DNA of 64,000 nucleotides from Turbatrix aceti (GCA_963969345.1 OZ017767.1:6476739-6540738); one strand, 5' to 3'; numbered from the stretch's first letter, positions 33,308 to 45,391 are shown. The notes: a model not told the origin generated them from the letters alone. Program-made: numbers and translations.

Positions 33308-35432
33308 CGGATTCTGAAAAAAAGAAAGTTCAAAAAAAGTTTTCAACGTTCTCAAGATATTTGGAATCGCACGTTTTACCCTATTTGGTATCACAGCCGC
33401 TGGCTACTCAGTGTCAAAATTACATACAAAAAAACAGTCAGGCTCGAAACACACGGGAAGTTATCTGAATTTTATCATCGCCGAGAGCAAAAACACAAAC
33501 TCGAGTTTTATAAAATTATGCGTTACGGACACCACGCCAGACTACGCGCATTTCAATTTTTGAAATTGGAAAGTGTCAAACTTTTTGAAAAAAAAAATTA
33601 TAAACAAAGGATTTTCAAACTGCTGTTTTTTATTGTTGAACGAACATCGAACACATTTTTTTATGAATTGTGCGAAATTTCGACAATAGAGTTATCGTAC
33701 CTGCGCCTGACTAATCAGTATTTATTTTTGTGAATAATTGAAAAAAAATTTTTTCCTATTTTGGAAAGCGTAAATTTTTTTTTTTTGGAATACGTAAATA
33801 AATGTCTGTGAAAAAATATATCGAATATCAAAGAATATCAGTATAATGGAATTTTTCCGTCGGCGCAATAATTGGACGTTCATTTCAATTTTTTTTAATT
33901 TTTCAAAAAAAAGTTATTCGTTTGGTGTTTTTTCATTAATCAACAAAATTTATTTGTTTTATCTTTTCTTGGCAGTTATGTGTCTAGTATGCATTCCTAT
34001 AGATTCTTTGAGGCCATAACGGCTTAGTTAATGCCAGACAGTTAGTTAGCCTGTTGTCATCCATCCAGTTGAAAAGGTAATAAATTTCCTGTGCTATTTC
34101 TGGGCATCAAGAGTGATCACCTGGTTACCAAAGTGTGTTTGTCATTTGCGCTCCATTTTTTTTAGCGTCACATTCTGACTGACTGACGAGTTAATGAATT
34201 GGACCGAAGATGCTCTTTCTGTTTACACCACTTTTTTTTTTTGTTCTTGCGTATTTGCAAGTCTTACGGCATTTGACACGGTAGTTTTTTTTCCGCCGAG
34301 CAATGTGAAACATCCCGGGCGGGTAAACAGGTGGAATCTTTGGCTTTTTCTGACACGACAATTTTTTGTATCTTCAAAGCTGAAATTATGTACGTTTTAC
34401 ACGTTTTTTTCTACGTACTAAAATTACAGAGTAGTGTTCGTCATAAACCCCACCCGGTGACTCGCTGGCAGAACAGGCGTTGATGCGTGCTTCATTAGGG
34501 TGTCTCGGACGAGTGCCGGTGATTACGAAGGGCAGATTTACCTGAAGAGCGTCAGTAGAAGGGATGTTCTCTTCTGGATTGACGGAAAAAAACATACGTC
34601 GTTATCAGTCGTTGCGTCAGGACCTGGTTTGTCTGGATTAGAAAATCTGTCGTGAATAGTAACTATTTTTGGTAATGGCATTTGCAGTGTTGACTATTTA
34701 GACATTTGCCTCGTACGTATACACATACATATACGTCGAAAGCACGTCCTAAATCTGGGCAACGCCTGTTTTCTGATACTTGCCCTGTTTAGAACAGCTT
34801 TGAAGCGTCGTCACTGACCAACCCTGGTATTAATCTCGCGCACTCGCGCATTTGTGCCACTTTTGCCGTAGTATACGACTTTACAGATGTGCCGACTGGC
34901 TGGCCGGATGGTCAGGTATGCATACTAATATAGTCGACTTTTTTGGCGGCTTATGGCCAGTTAGTTTTTTGAAGTGTTGAAACGGTTGTGATTTACAGTA
35001 TTTTATGCATATTTGAGCGGGTTTTTCGAATCCAATTTTATAAATTTGAACTTTTTTACGGTTCGTTTCAATTAAATGATACGGTATGTCTGGACGAGTA
35101 AACAGGTAAGGCTTCCGGTTTTTAGCGTTTTTCAAAAAACCAGAAATGACCATGAGTACTTCCTTCAAGTCACCTGAGGTCATCGAAGCGTAAGCCTACT
35201 CCAGACGACCACCCCCGACAGCGGACCACCTAGTATAATAAAAATGACGTTTTCTAAAAAAATACTTTGGCAGTGGCAGGCACTACCTGTCTTCGATTAA
35301 CACCGTTAATCACTTGGGCAATTAGCACGTCTGCCTCCGGCACATCTGCATAGGAATTATAGGGATAAGTAAACTCAAAAGATGACGAATTTTATATGCT
35401 GCAACTCACCTTATTCTGACTACTGTTTTCAG
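33308..35432. other. Intergenic or upstream-exon region, unresolved
   Basis: AT-rich to about 34000. Several short segments bounded by good splice signals occur, for example minus-strand candidates at 34435-34583, 35172-35233 and 35284-35350 (reading VPEADVLIAQVINGVNRRQ), but I could not chain them in phase. Some may be upstream exons of the small plus-strand gene that follows. No RNA gene is seen. Confidence 0.3.
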
Positions 35433-35905
35433 CCGGCCACGTGTAATACTATACTATTCCCCGAGGACCTCATCGGTAATTATGTGTTGACGCATGTTGG
35501 ATTTTTCCAAGAATTAAAAACAAGATTTTTTTCACCGTAATGATGCCCTACATATTTGTTTGTTGTTCTGAAGTTTTTGTTAAATTCAAAATGTTTTTTT
35601 GTGCAAATGTGGGAGGTGTTGGTTGTTGTGCCTGTTTTTTAGGGTCTTCAAAGGCTGGGGTTTACACTGTCACTGTCGATGGTTATGGTAGCAAAACAGG
35701 TGTATAGACAGACATCTTTTAGGTTCCTAAAGCCATTTTGTGGCTTTTTGAATATTTCCTTATTTGGTTAAATTGAATTTCCTGGTTTGAATACAACTGG
35801 ACAATCTGTGATTGTCTAGACAAAATCGAGGCCGTGCTCATTAGTTCCGCAGTGGGTGGTGCCATTCACGGAGAAGAGGATAATGTCCCGAGCGAAGCCT
35901 CATGA
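35433..35905 (+). CDS. Small multi-exon gene, 3' exons only, unrecognised
   Basis: Three short exons join in phase through good splice sites: 35433-35475, 35643-35699 and 35820-35905. Together they read PATCNTILFPEDLI, then GSSKAGVYTVTVDGYGSKT, then DKIEAVLISSAVGGAIHGEE and a short tail to a TGA. Phase is conserved at both junctions (one base carried each time), which argues against chance. The composition is that of a secreted or extracellular beta-rich protein. The 5' exons were not found. Its stop is 153 bp upstream of the next start codon, an operon-like spacing. Confidence 0.38.
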
Positions 35906-36058
35906 GCCTCGTGGCCGTTGTTTTCTCTCCGCTGTCCTCCTAAATATTAATCCTGTTTATCGTTTACCGTTATTAAGCGTTCTGTGCGCGAGCGTGTTTT
36001 TTATGTCCCCCCAAACAAGGCAAAGAAAGAAAGGCGTGTGCGCATTGCAGAAAGAAGC

Positions 36059-36628
36059 ATGGCCGAAACCGCAGTCAGCGCATCTTCATCCCCAATCATC
36101 CGAAACCCCGCCCCCCACCGCGGATTCAACAACAAGGCCCGCGAGGTGCTCATTGAGCCTGCCAACAAGCTCTGTAAGCTAAATTATTTACATTTGTCCA
36201 CTCGTATTCAAAAAATGGGTCTTACCGCGGTTATAATTTCAGCCTTCAGCCTGACCCGTAATTTGTCGGATCAGGAAATTATTGCCCGCTCTATCGGCAG
36301 GCAGAATGTCTATCGGACTGATTCCAATGGCACCACCGGCAGCAACAAGTCTAACTCATCCGCGCGGTCTTCGCCGGTCACTGAAGAATCCTACGATGCT
36401 ATCGAAGAAGCTCCGCTCAAAGTCAGGAAAACACTCGGCGACATTGGAAAAACCCGGTCTGCAGGGGACATTTTCAAGAGCAGAAAGCCAGCTCCGTTGA
36501 TCAAGACCTTCCAGCAGATGAACATCATGAAATTGCCATCTGTGGATTCAATTACCAGCGAAAAGTCTCACTCGCTCAATCAACTGGATGACGATTCTGG
36601 TCGGATCAAGTCTTATGTCGTTGATTAA
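36059..36628 (+). CDS. Unrecognised Ser-rich protein, two exons
   Basis: Exon 1 is 36059-36173 and exon 2 is 36243-36628, joined in phase across a 69-bp intron to give 166 residues. The ATG follows an ATTGCAG acceptor by 9 bp, typical of a trans-spliced start. The protein is hydrophilic and probably mostly disordered, with many Ser, Lys and Asp and two short conserved-looking stretches (AREVLIEPANKL and APLIKTFQQMNIMKLPSVD). No signal peptide, membrane segment or known domain is seen. The abundance of SxxE and basic Ser sites suggests a phosphorylated regulatory or scaffold protein, but that is speculation. Confidence 0.7.
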   Translation: MAETAVSASSSPIIRNPAPHRGFNNKAREVLIEPANKLCKLNYLHLSTRIQKMGLTAVIISAFSLTRNLSDQEIIARSIGRQNVYRTDSNGTTGSNKSNSSARSSPVTEESYDAIEEAPLKVRKTLGDIGKTRSAGDIFKSRKPAPLIKTFQQMNIMKLPSVDSITSEKSHSLNQLDDDSGRIKSYVVD

Positions 36629-37038
36629 TGCACTTAAAATCAACTTTCTTGCAATTCCATAATTTTCCATTTTACCTGGCACCTTCCCCGGATCCCCTGC
36701 TGTCTGTTTCAGCATCTGTTCATTCCCCACACCGTTCATTAGTGTTCATACGTCCCTTCATGCTGTTTATAAACAAACAAAATGATAACAACGAGGGAAA
36801 TGAGACCATGTGCCATTGCTGAACTTTGCGACCAATTATGATTAAAAAAAACGCGTGTCGCTTTGCTAATGAGGCAAAAAAAAACAACAACAAACAGTAA
36901 AGCCAAGCCGAGGTATGTACGTGTAAACAATTAACCCGGCCGTTATTAAAAATTTTCAAAAAATCAAAAAAAGCGGCGACACGGCCTGCGCCTCCACCTT
37001 ATTTTGTTTCACTGCTGCGCGCACGCGCATTTTCAGAG
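36629..37038. other. 3' UTR and intergenic DNA
   Basis: Downstream of the 36-kb gene. Pyrimidine-rich, with A-rich stretches near 36840-36900. The last 60 bases hold a GC-alternating tract before fold-back element copy B. No gene is seen. Confidence 0.5.
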
Positions 37039-37905
37039 AGAGTCATGTTCAAAAAAATGCCCTGAAGTCCGTAATAGAGTTTTTTGCCTACGATCACTTG
37101 GGTAGGCTTGGGCATGTCCCAGAGAATGTTTTAAGCTATTTACAAACTTTATCGGATAATTTTGCGCTGTGCTGCAGGTGTTAAAATAATGCAAAACTTT
37201 TATGTGCCGTAACTAACCGAAATGTTTGGGAATTTTTGAAAACGATCTAAAATGTTGTTCATCAGATTAAGAACAATCAGTGTGCAAAGCACGGATCCTT
37301 AGTTTTCGGTCTAGCTCTGGAGCTAACCTAAAATAGATGACGCGCTTGAAAATGCGCACGCGCTTCAGGACACAGTTGAAAAAGTTGTTATTTTGTTAAC
37401 TACAAAGATTTATTATCCAGCACAAAAAGTAAAAAATTGCAGAAACAATAAACAACAAACAAAGAAATTAGGAGGATTATAAGAAGATACCCTTGTGGAT
37501 TCTGAGATAAGGCAAAATTCATTCGCTGCAGGAACACCGAATGAAACTCTTTTCTTCCTTTCTTCAAAATTTTCCCTTGATTTATCACTGCGCGTGCGCA
37601 TTTTCACCTGTTTTAGGTTAGCTCCAGAGCTAGACCGAAAACTAAGGATCTGTGCTTTGCACACTGATTGTTCTTAACCTGATGAACAACATTTTAGATC
37701 GTTTTCAAAAATTCCCAAACATTTCGGTTAGTTACGGCACATAAAAGTTTTGCATTATTTTAACACCTGCAGCACAGCGCAAGATTATCCGATAAAGTTC
37801 GTAAATAGCTTAAAACATTCTTTGGGACATGCCCAAGCCTACCCAAGTGACCGTAGGCAAAAAACTCTATTACGGACTTCAGGGCATTTTTTTGAACGTG
37901 ACTCT
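37039..37905. mobile_element. Fold-back DNA transposon, copy B
   Basis: Same family as 3651-4509. The arms (about 37039-37334 and 37610-37905) are inverted copies; the outer end reads AGAGTCAYGTTCAAAAAAA. Flanks carry CGCGCGCG-type tracts, as for copy A. The central part shares the segment ATTCATTCGCTGCAGGAAC with copy A. It has no coding capacity. The arms of A and B differ by scattered substitutions and small indels, so the two insertions are not a recent duplication. Confidence 0.85.
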
Positions 37906-38051
37906 TTTGTACGCGCGCGCGTTTCTTTTTTGCCCAGTGAAACAAAGGCGCCTGCCGTGCGGCGACAGGTGAGCAAAAATCAAGTGCAAAAAAATTAGCC
38001 TAAAATTTTTTAAGAAACAAAAACTCGCGTGCCGTCCCATCCGTCAAATTC

Positions 38052-41000
38052 TTATTCAGCGTAGTTGGGCAGGAGCTGAGCCTGAACGAGATAACGCAGC
38101 CGAACCTGAGCCTCATTGTACACAATGTACTCATTGTAGAGCAGAGAAGTCGCGGCGAGACCCTTGGCCTTGGTCGGCTTTCCGATAGGCACTTTCACTC
38201 CATCCGGGAGAACAGTATGCGTCTCAGGATTCGGAATTGTCGCTCCGAGACCTTTGACAGACGCAAATCCATTGTCGAGCTTGGTAATGTGCGTGGCATC
38301 CTTCAGTTCCTTGGACTTGCCCAGGGCGACGTCTGAGAGCAGGAGAAGCGCCATCTTCTCCTTGCCCTGGGGATAGCAGTACTGCGCGGACTTCGACACC
38401 ATGTCAGCGAAGTAGACGCCCTTACCGAACATGTATCCGTTGGGTGGTGCCTCGGGTGGAGCGATGCGGAGGCCTTTTGACAGGATACTGGCGTAGTTGG
38501 AGATTCTCGAGCCGTGCCAGAGAAGATGAACATTGCCAATATCGTCGCGGAAAACTGCGTCTTCGGATTTCCTCGAAACAACAAAGATATTCTGGATCTT
38601 GAGCTTGAAAGCCGTGTGCGTAGGAGCGTGGGTCTTGTTCGCGTATTCGACGATCATCTTGTAAGTCTCCGATTCGGGGTCAAGGACGTCCATATCGCAG
38701 CCGATCTTGGCGTAGTGCATGTCGATGGGGTCCTGGGCGTCTCCGTGCTCCATGGCATCGTCTTCCTCCCTGATGATGCTGTACGCAACTTCGAGCTCGC
38801 TGAGTTCGTCGAGAAGTCGTGATTTCTCACGGATGAGGTCGAGGTTGTCGAGGAGCGGGGGCGTCTCGGCGCCGGTGTTGTGCGGAATCGCCGTGTAGAA
38901 GCGGTTCGAGGCATCCGTGATTTGGGCGCGATTCGCGCTGCTTGACTCGATCAGCTAAAAAATCATGGTTTTCTAATTTCTTTTGCGCTTTTTTTTTCAA
39001 TTTTTTTCGATCGCTGATTTTACTCGTTGTTTTTCATATTTTTTATTTTTGCTAAATTTAGATTCAAAACTTGAATAAAAAGTTTTTTTTAAACAAATGG
39101 AAAAAAATTAAAAAAAAAACGATATTTTACGGTACATTTTTTTTTATAAAAACGATCCGTGTTTTTAAAATTTTCCGCTCGCTCCTTTTTTTGGCTAAAA
39201 CCTATTTTTTGCGTAACCTTTTAAATGTTTTTTAATTGCCTTCCAAATTAAAAAAAAATTTCAAATTCCGTTTCTAGCACGATTAGCCCCCGGCGATTAT
39301 CCTTCAACGACAAGAACGTGGCCATTGGCTACAAAAAAAACCGTAAACATCAACTAAGGCTTCCGGCAAAAAAACGTAATCTCTCAAAAAAACACTTGCT
39401 GTAATCGAAGCAATTAGCAGCTTACACCGTGCCATTTTACAAATCATCTGCATTTTTCAAAAAAAGCCGGCGCCTGTTCAAAGAACACTTTCGTGCAAAT
39501 AAAAAAATATGTCAACGAACCTCTTCAATTTCCTTGAGGAGAGAGTAGGCGGCGGTGATCTGGCGTACGGAGAGTTTGCCCAGAGGCATCTTCTGCACGT
39601 CGATATGGAGTTCTTTGAGTGCATCCTGCATGACTTCGACGTCCAGGATGAGATTCAGAAGGTGCTGGATGGGCTTGGCGAGCTTTGACTTGGATTTGGA
39701 TAGGTCGAATTTCTGGCGGTGGTTTCCCTTCTAAAAAAATGTTTTTACACCTTTTCAACGAAAAAAAAAGCAAAACGTACCAGTCCGTCCAGTTCGACGT
39801 GCATGAAGTCGAACTTGCCAGGCTTCTTGGTGAAATTTTTACGGTCGCTCCATTTGTTGGCGGTTTTTTCGAAGAATAGCCTAAAAAATTGAATTGTACA
39901 AAAAAATCGTTTAAAAAAATTTAAAATTTTGTTTTAAAAAATCAAACGCACGCGAAAATTTTTTGACCGTGTTCGCGAACAAAAAAAATAACGAAAATCG
40001 AACGGGTTTCTTTTAAAAATTCTGTGAAAATACAAAAAAAATTTGTTTGCTTTATCTGTTCGGAAAATTTTAAAAAATTATCGGTATCCTGAAAAAAACG
40101 TGTTTCCTAAAATTCAGAAAATTTAAAATTTAGGAAACATCTGTTCGCGAACATTCGCCCCATCCTAATAATAAATACTCACGTCTCAAAACTCGAAATA
40201 GCGCCTTCAAGATTATCGCCAAAGTCATTGGTCAGCGCGCCGCCCTGATCGGTGCCAATTCGACCCCATGCACGAAAGACGAAGTACTCATTACGACGAT
40301 CGTGCTCCAGAAGCTGGAGCTTGTAGTACGAGTTTGTGTTGTTCGAAACAACCGTGTTGTGAAGGAATGCCTGATAGACTACTTCTGCAAAGAAAAATCA
40401 AAAAAACGTGTCAAGACCCCAAAACAACTCTCGACACGATTGAAACTCACTCTTACTGTCGGTGTAGACGTGAGCCACTTCGGCGACCTCGCATCGGCTG
40501 TCGATGGAGCAGCCGTTTTTGTAGATCTCGCGTCCCTCTTCTTCGGAGGAGTTGCGCTTCTTCCTTTTTTTGGCGGATGGCGTCGCGAGGGTCAGCGCGC
40601 TAAAAATTTAAAAATTGTACATTGAAAGTATTTTCGTAGGGTAAAAACATACTTGGTAATGACATCGGTGCCTTTAGCGTAGACCCGCTTGTTCAGGGTC
40701 GGAAATTCTTCATCGGCGAGTTCAGGCTTGGATTTTCGGAGATCTTTGGGGATTTTGAGCTTCAGACGAGGCGGGTTACGGTCGGTGTACTCGCAAGGCG
40801 TATATTCAGAAACATTGCCGTTACAACGGTACGTGTGCTGCGAGGGGCTGTAGAAGAGCTGACCGTCGCACTCGGGGCATACTGTAGGCACGCCAAAAAC
40901 GACGAGATCGGTCAGGTGCTCTAGGCGCTGAAAAATTCATCCATTCACCTGTTTTAACACTTTTACGATATAAAACTCACCTCATTCGGTCCATCTCGCT

Positions 41001-42203
41001 TTCGATTGTACCGACGATTGTGCTCGATGACAGCTTTGATCTCGGCGTCTGTGAAGTGCTTCTGCAACTTGCCCTTGGCCTCCCAGATCGCTTTGGACTG
41101 ATTTTCAAGCTTTTTCTTGAGTTTCTCGTCGCTGGATTTTTCGTCCTTGGAGTCTTCCGAGGTCTTGCGCTTCTTGGATTTCTTTTCTTCCTCTTTTTTG
41201 CCGTCTCCAAAGACGGAAATCGCTTCAGTGCGCTTGTCCTCGTCCAGGCTGTTGAAGCCCATCACGCTGAAACGGGTGATAGGTAAGACATAAAATCGAG
41301 AAAATTAGGAAAAAAATTTCTTTTTTAATATTTTACTTGTTTTAGAGTCATTATTGCAGAATTTTATAACATGGAGCGAACAATTTCCGACCGAAAAAAA
41401 CGGAAAAAAATTTCGAAAACGGTTTTTTTTTCAAAAAATGCAACTTTTTTTGCGTATAAAATAAAAATTTTCCTACTTTTTACAGAAAACTTTAAAAAAG
41501 TTACATTTTTTGGAAAAAAATGCCTTCAAAACTTTTTTCGGAGTTTTTCGGGTGGCCTAAAAATCCGTAGGCCCAAAGAAAAACTCACGTCGTAGCATCA
41601 GAAATGACACCGGCTTCCAGACAGGTGAGATGGTGGTACTTGACTTTGTACTGGACCCGAAGACCGCCTTTTGGAATCTTTTCCTTGCACTTGAAGCACT
41701 TGCCAGCTCCGGACGGCGCCAAGTCGAATTTTGGGATCTGAGACTTCGGGGTGGATTTTGGCTCCGCTGAAAATAAATATTTAAATAAAAATTATTTTTA
41801 GGCTTCATCGCGCGTAGAAAATAGTAAAACTCACCCTGAACAGCAGCCATTCGCTCCCGGATGAGTTCCTGATCGTCCCATTTGAGGCTCTCCATGCCTC
41901 TGATATTGCCTTCCTTGAGAAGCTCTGATTTGGCGCGATTCCAAAAGCATTCAAAGTGAAACCTAAAAATATTAAAAAAAATGAAAATTTGCGCGGACAA
42001 AGATAAAAAAGCAAAAAACAAGCAAAAACCCACCAGTTGTCCTGAAGGCCGTCATAAAAGCTGGATTTTGTGCGAACGGACATTCTGAGTTCCCCTTGCT
42101 TGATGCTCATCTTGCAGCCTTTGCACGACGACCGACCGGATTTGGCGTACTCCGAGCCGAAGGGCGGCTGTCCCTTGAAGGGATCTGACGAGGATTCCGC
42201 CAT
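38052..42203 (-). CDS. parp-1: PARP-1 type poly(ADP-ribose) polymerase, no BRCT
   Basis: Ten exons in continuous phase (42034-42203, 41835-41962, 41589-41766, 40981-41266, 40653-40927, 40451-40599, 40183-40384, 39781-39880, 39521-39730, 38052-38954) encode 866 residues. The enzyme senses DNA breaks in the nucleus and transfers ADP-ribose from NAD+. Domains: PARP zinc finger 1 (CKGC...HFEC); a short second finger (CFKC...HHLTC); a Lys/Glu-rich nuclear-localisation-like region; the PADR1/zinc-3 domain (CPECDGQL...YRC...C); a basic linker; the WGR domain with RAWGRIG; the helical regulatory domain; and the ART domain with the His-Tyr-Glu triad at about His713 (WHGSR), Tyr747 (KGVYFAD) and Glu841 (NEYIVYN). 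The BRCT domain that usually separates PADR1 from WGR is absent, and the finger-2 spacing is short. The start follows a TTTTTTCAG acceptor. Confidence 0.95.
39950..40160. repeat. GTTCGCGAAC-family repeat in a PARP-1 intron
   Basis: Contains two GTTCGCGAAC palindromes about 180 bp apart (near 39970 and 40142) with AT-rich sequence between. Related sequence occurs in introns at about 45020-45165 and 62560-62960. Confidence 0.5.
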
Positions 42204-43176
42204 TGATGTGTCTCTACGGTTCTGAAAAAACAAAACAACTGTTGTGAAGTGAGAAAAGACACGAAATACACGATGGTGAAAGTAAACAACAACGCAACAA
42301 TAAAATTTCGTTTTTGGAACTCAAAAAGCGCTTTCGCTTTCGTTTTCGTTTTTTGCTTTTGTTGACGAGCAAAGTGTTCCTCTGCAAGGTCAGCGCGGAG
42401 ACCACTCTGAAAAGGTGCGCTGATTCGCGTTTTTGGCATCTGAAAATGCTTGTTTCAAGTTTCTCTTGTTTTCAGATGCTGTAAAGTCCTCAGAAATGAT
42501 TCAATGCACATTTATGGTATTCTGAAACCCAGGATGAAGCAAGAAAGACAATTTTAGGTAAGATTTTTTGGCACTGATTTTTTTATTGTTTGCTCTGTTT
42601 TCTGACCGATCTTTGGTGTTGGTTGTCTTTTGTATGAATGGACACTTCGGTGACGTTTTCGGATTTCTGCAGACGCAAAAAAAACAGAAACAATGCATCA
42701 CAGAGGTCATTTTTTGCCTTGTTTTTTCGCCGGCATGAATCAATCGTTCCGGTTCTGTTTGTAGCCCTAGCTCGTGATTCATTCACCTGTGACGGTAAAT
42801 GGAGTGATCGGTGGGTTATCAAGATCCAGACGAATGCTGCTGCGATGATGATGATGACCGCCCCTTGTTTTGTTGTTGACTGTTTGTCCGAGCTCCCGCT
42901 CCCGAGCTCGGCGGTGGCGGCAACAGCGATGGAGCTCGGCGGTGGCGGGCGGGTTCGATGACACGCACACACAAAAACTGTGGTGATGCTTGCTTTTTTC
43001 TTTCCTTCCCCTCCTCTGCATCGTCCGCTCCCGCTCCCGGTGGTGTTGTGATTTGTGACTGCAACGACATTCTGCCACAAAAAACCAGAGCGGCGCGAAG
43101 ATAAACTCGATACGATACAACTTGATACTATTTTCATTTCAGCAAAAAAAAACCAGCGGGATCATCCGCGGCAGCA
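42204..43176. other. Divergent promoter region of PARP-1 and SLC52A genes
   Basis: No coding exon is supported. It contains a GC-rich patch at 42880-43060 with GAGCTCGGCGGTGGCGG repeated twice (near 42903 and 42931) and several CTCCCG motifs, plausibly shared regulatory DNA between the two head-to-head genes. A TTTCAG acceptor lies just before the SLC52A start. Confidence 0.4.
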
Positions 43177-45267
43177 ATGATTCATCTTCCGACGTACATT
43201 CTCGTCGCCATCTTTGGCAGTAGCTCGTGGCTCAGCACGAATGCCATCTGGATGGAGCTGTCCCTCATGGTCGATCGGCTGCCGGAGGGATGGTCTCTTC
43301 CCTCCTACCTGGCTGTCGTTATTCAGGTTTGTTTTTTTTTGCCAACTTGGAGAAAAAAATTCGACTCTGTCGAGAATCAACTCATTTTGACAAAAAATTT
43401 GGCTCCCATTTAAAAATATTTTTTATAGAAAACGCACAAAAAACACAAAAACAGACAATTTCTAGAATTTATGAATTTTGAACAGAAAATACCCAAAATT
43501 GATCAAAATCGTGAATTTTACCTAAAAAAAGGTACATTTTCTTCGAAACAGTCGCGTTTTTTTGGAGTCGACTTTTTTGAAAAATATATTGACTCCGGAG
43601 TCGGAGTCCGAAGGACCATTGTCGACCACCGTGGTTTTTATACAAATAATCAGTCATGCGACGTGTTTTTATGTTTTTAGATCGCGTGCATAGGCCCTCT
43701 GTTCTACTCGATCGTGCATAAATGCACTCGGGTGGAAGTCCCTCAAGCGATCGTAATCGAGGGTCTGCTGGTGCTCTGTACAGCATGCATGCTCGCAACC
43801 TCCGTGCTCTGGGACAAGCGATCGCTTGTCTTCGGCGCGGAGCATTCGGTGGCGCTTCTCGTGCTCATGTTCCTCATGGCGCTGGTCAACGCGACGTCGA
43901 ACGTCCTTTTTTTACCGTACATGTCAGCCCTGCACCCGGCCTACCTGACAGCGTATTTTGTCGGCATGGGACTGTCCTCGCTCATTCCGAGTCTTTTTTC
44001 GTTGGCTCAGGGCACGGGTGTCTATCATTGCGTGCCGAATAACGCTACAGGTGGTCTGTCACCTGTCTATCACGCTCCAAGATTCGGCGTGCAGGGATTC
44101 AATTTAATCATGTCTGCCTGGCTCGTTGTTACTATTGTTGCGTTTGCTGTGCTTCATTGGGGCCGGCATAGGCTGACGGATGAAGAAGAGTCAACTGAAA
44201 CCAAGCAGACCCCAACTTTGTCCGATGACACAACCACAAACACCGCGGACGAGAGCTCGCCGCTCAACACGCAGCCTACGGTGTCTGTTTCCGTGGAAGA
44301 GGATCCGAGAAGCGGATTTCAACGCTACGTGATCCTCCTTGCCTGCTTAGCTGTCACCTGTCTTCAGATGAACGGTGTTGTGCCGTCTATTTTGAGTTTT
44401 GCCGAAATGTCGTACTCGAGAGTGAGTTTAATTTTTTTCCGAAAAAAAATTTTTTTCTGAAAAAAAATATTTTTATATATTTTTTCAAAAAAAAAATTAT
44501 TTTCATATTTAAAAAAAAATTATTTTTATATTTAAAAAAAATCATTTATATTTTTTTCAAAAAAATATTTTGAATATTTTTTACCTGTTTACCTGTCCAC
44601 CCTACCTGTTTGCAGCTGACGTACCACTTCTCGCTGACCCTCAGCAATCTCGCGCAGGCCGTGGCATGCTTCGTGCCTCTCGTCTACCAGCCAAAAACTG
44701 TGCCTTCGCTCGTCGGACTCACCGGCGTGACTTCTCTCTTTACGGTTTACGTTTTTATTCTGGCGCTCCAGAGCCCGGCTCCTTTGCTGCTACATTCCAT
44801 TTGGGGCCCTTTTTTGGCCGTCAGTGCCGCAGTGTTGGCGGCTGCCTTCCAGGCATATCTCAGGACGGTCCTGACAACTGTCATCCGGGAAGATAACCCC
44901 AACAGTGAATCTAGGCTTTTCTGGTGCGGTGTATTCATGCAGGTAAGCTAGCTTTTGACATGACTTGGATCAGGGTGGTACGAACGTTGGTGTTCAAATG
45001 ACAAAAAAAACGGATTTTTCCTGTTCATATTCGTTCGCTAACAGATTTTTAAATTTATTTGTTCGCGAAAAATGTCAAATTTTTCGAACAGAAAAAGCGA
45101 ACAAAAATATGAAAAAAAAAAGTTTTCAAAAACGAAAAAACGTTGACCACCAAATTTTTCGTTATGACCCATTGCAGATCGGGTCATTCATCGGGAGCTC
45201 CGTCATGTTCCCGCTGGTCAACATTGTGGGTCTTTTCCGATCCGCAGTGCCGTGCGTCGAGTACTGA
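43177..45267 (+). CDS. Riboflavin transporter, SLC52A family
   Basis: Four exons in phase 0 (43177-43326, 43681-44421, 44616-44942, 45178-45267) give a 435-residue membrane protein. The N-terminus (starting MIHLPTYILVAIFGSSSW) and the segment NAIWMELSLMVDRLPEGW are hallmarks of SLC52A riboflavin transporters, as is the later NATSNVLFLPYM...AYFVGMGLSSLIPSL region. About ten or eleven hydrophobic spans can be placed, with a hydrophilic Thr/Ser/Glu-rich loop between spans 5 and 6 (after HWGRHRL) and a short Cys-containing C-terminus. The role is uptake of vitamin B2 across the plasma membrane, in nematodes mainly in intestine. The start is preceded by 37 bp of UTR-like DNA after a TTTCAG acceptor. 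Intron 1 is almost wholly a dispersed repeat. AATAAA signals follow at 45349 and 45386. Confidence 0.93.
43338..43615 (+). repeat. Intron-filling GAGTC repeat, copy 1 (SLC52A intron 1)
   Basis: A ~280-bp non-coding repeat occupying nearly all of the 354-bp intron. Shared landmarks with the other copies: ATCAACTCATTTTGAC, a TATGAATTTTGAACA core, GGTACATTTTCTTCGAAA, and GGAGTCGACTTTTTTGAAAA, then GACTCCGGAGTCGGAGTC near the end. Other copies lie at 52.7, 58.9, 61.4 and 63.7 kb. Confidence 0.85.
45015..45165. repeat. GTTCGCGAA-family repeat in SLC52A intron 3
   Basis: Degenerate copies of GTTCGTTCGC and GTTCGCGAA flanking AT-rich sequence with GAACAGAAAAAGCGAACA, similar to the repeats in a PARP-1 intron and at 62.6-62.9 kb. 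Confidence 0.45.
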
Positions 45268-45348
45268 TCCAACGGGCTCCTTCTGCACCTTCATTCTCCT
45301 ACGCAACTACCTGTGGCTCCCGTGCCGCGCATTGTTCATTTTTTTGCA

Positions 45349-45391
45349 AATAAACACAAATATTTTTTCCACGAGGGTCCTTTTCAATAAA
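45349..45391 (+). terminator. Candidate polyadenylation signals of SLC52A gene
   Basis: Two AATAAA hexamers (45349-45354 and 45386-45391) lie 82 and 119 bp after the stop codon. Confidence 0.5.

Noticed and set aside
35856..36182. 108-codon plus-strand frame
   Set aside because: It overlaps the start of the 36-kb gene in another frame, and the alternative in-phase exon chain ending at 35905 is better supported.
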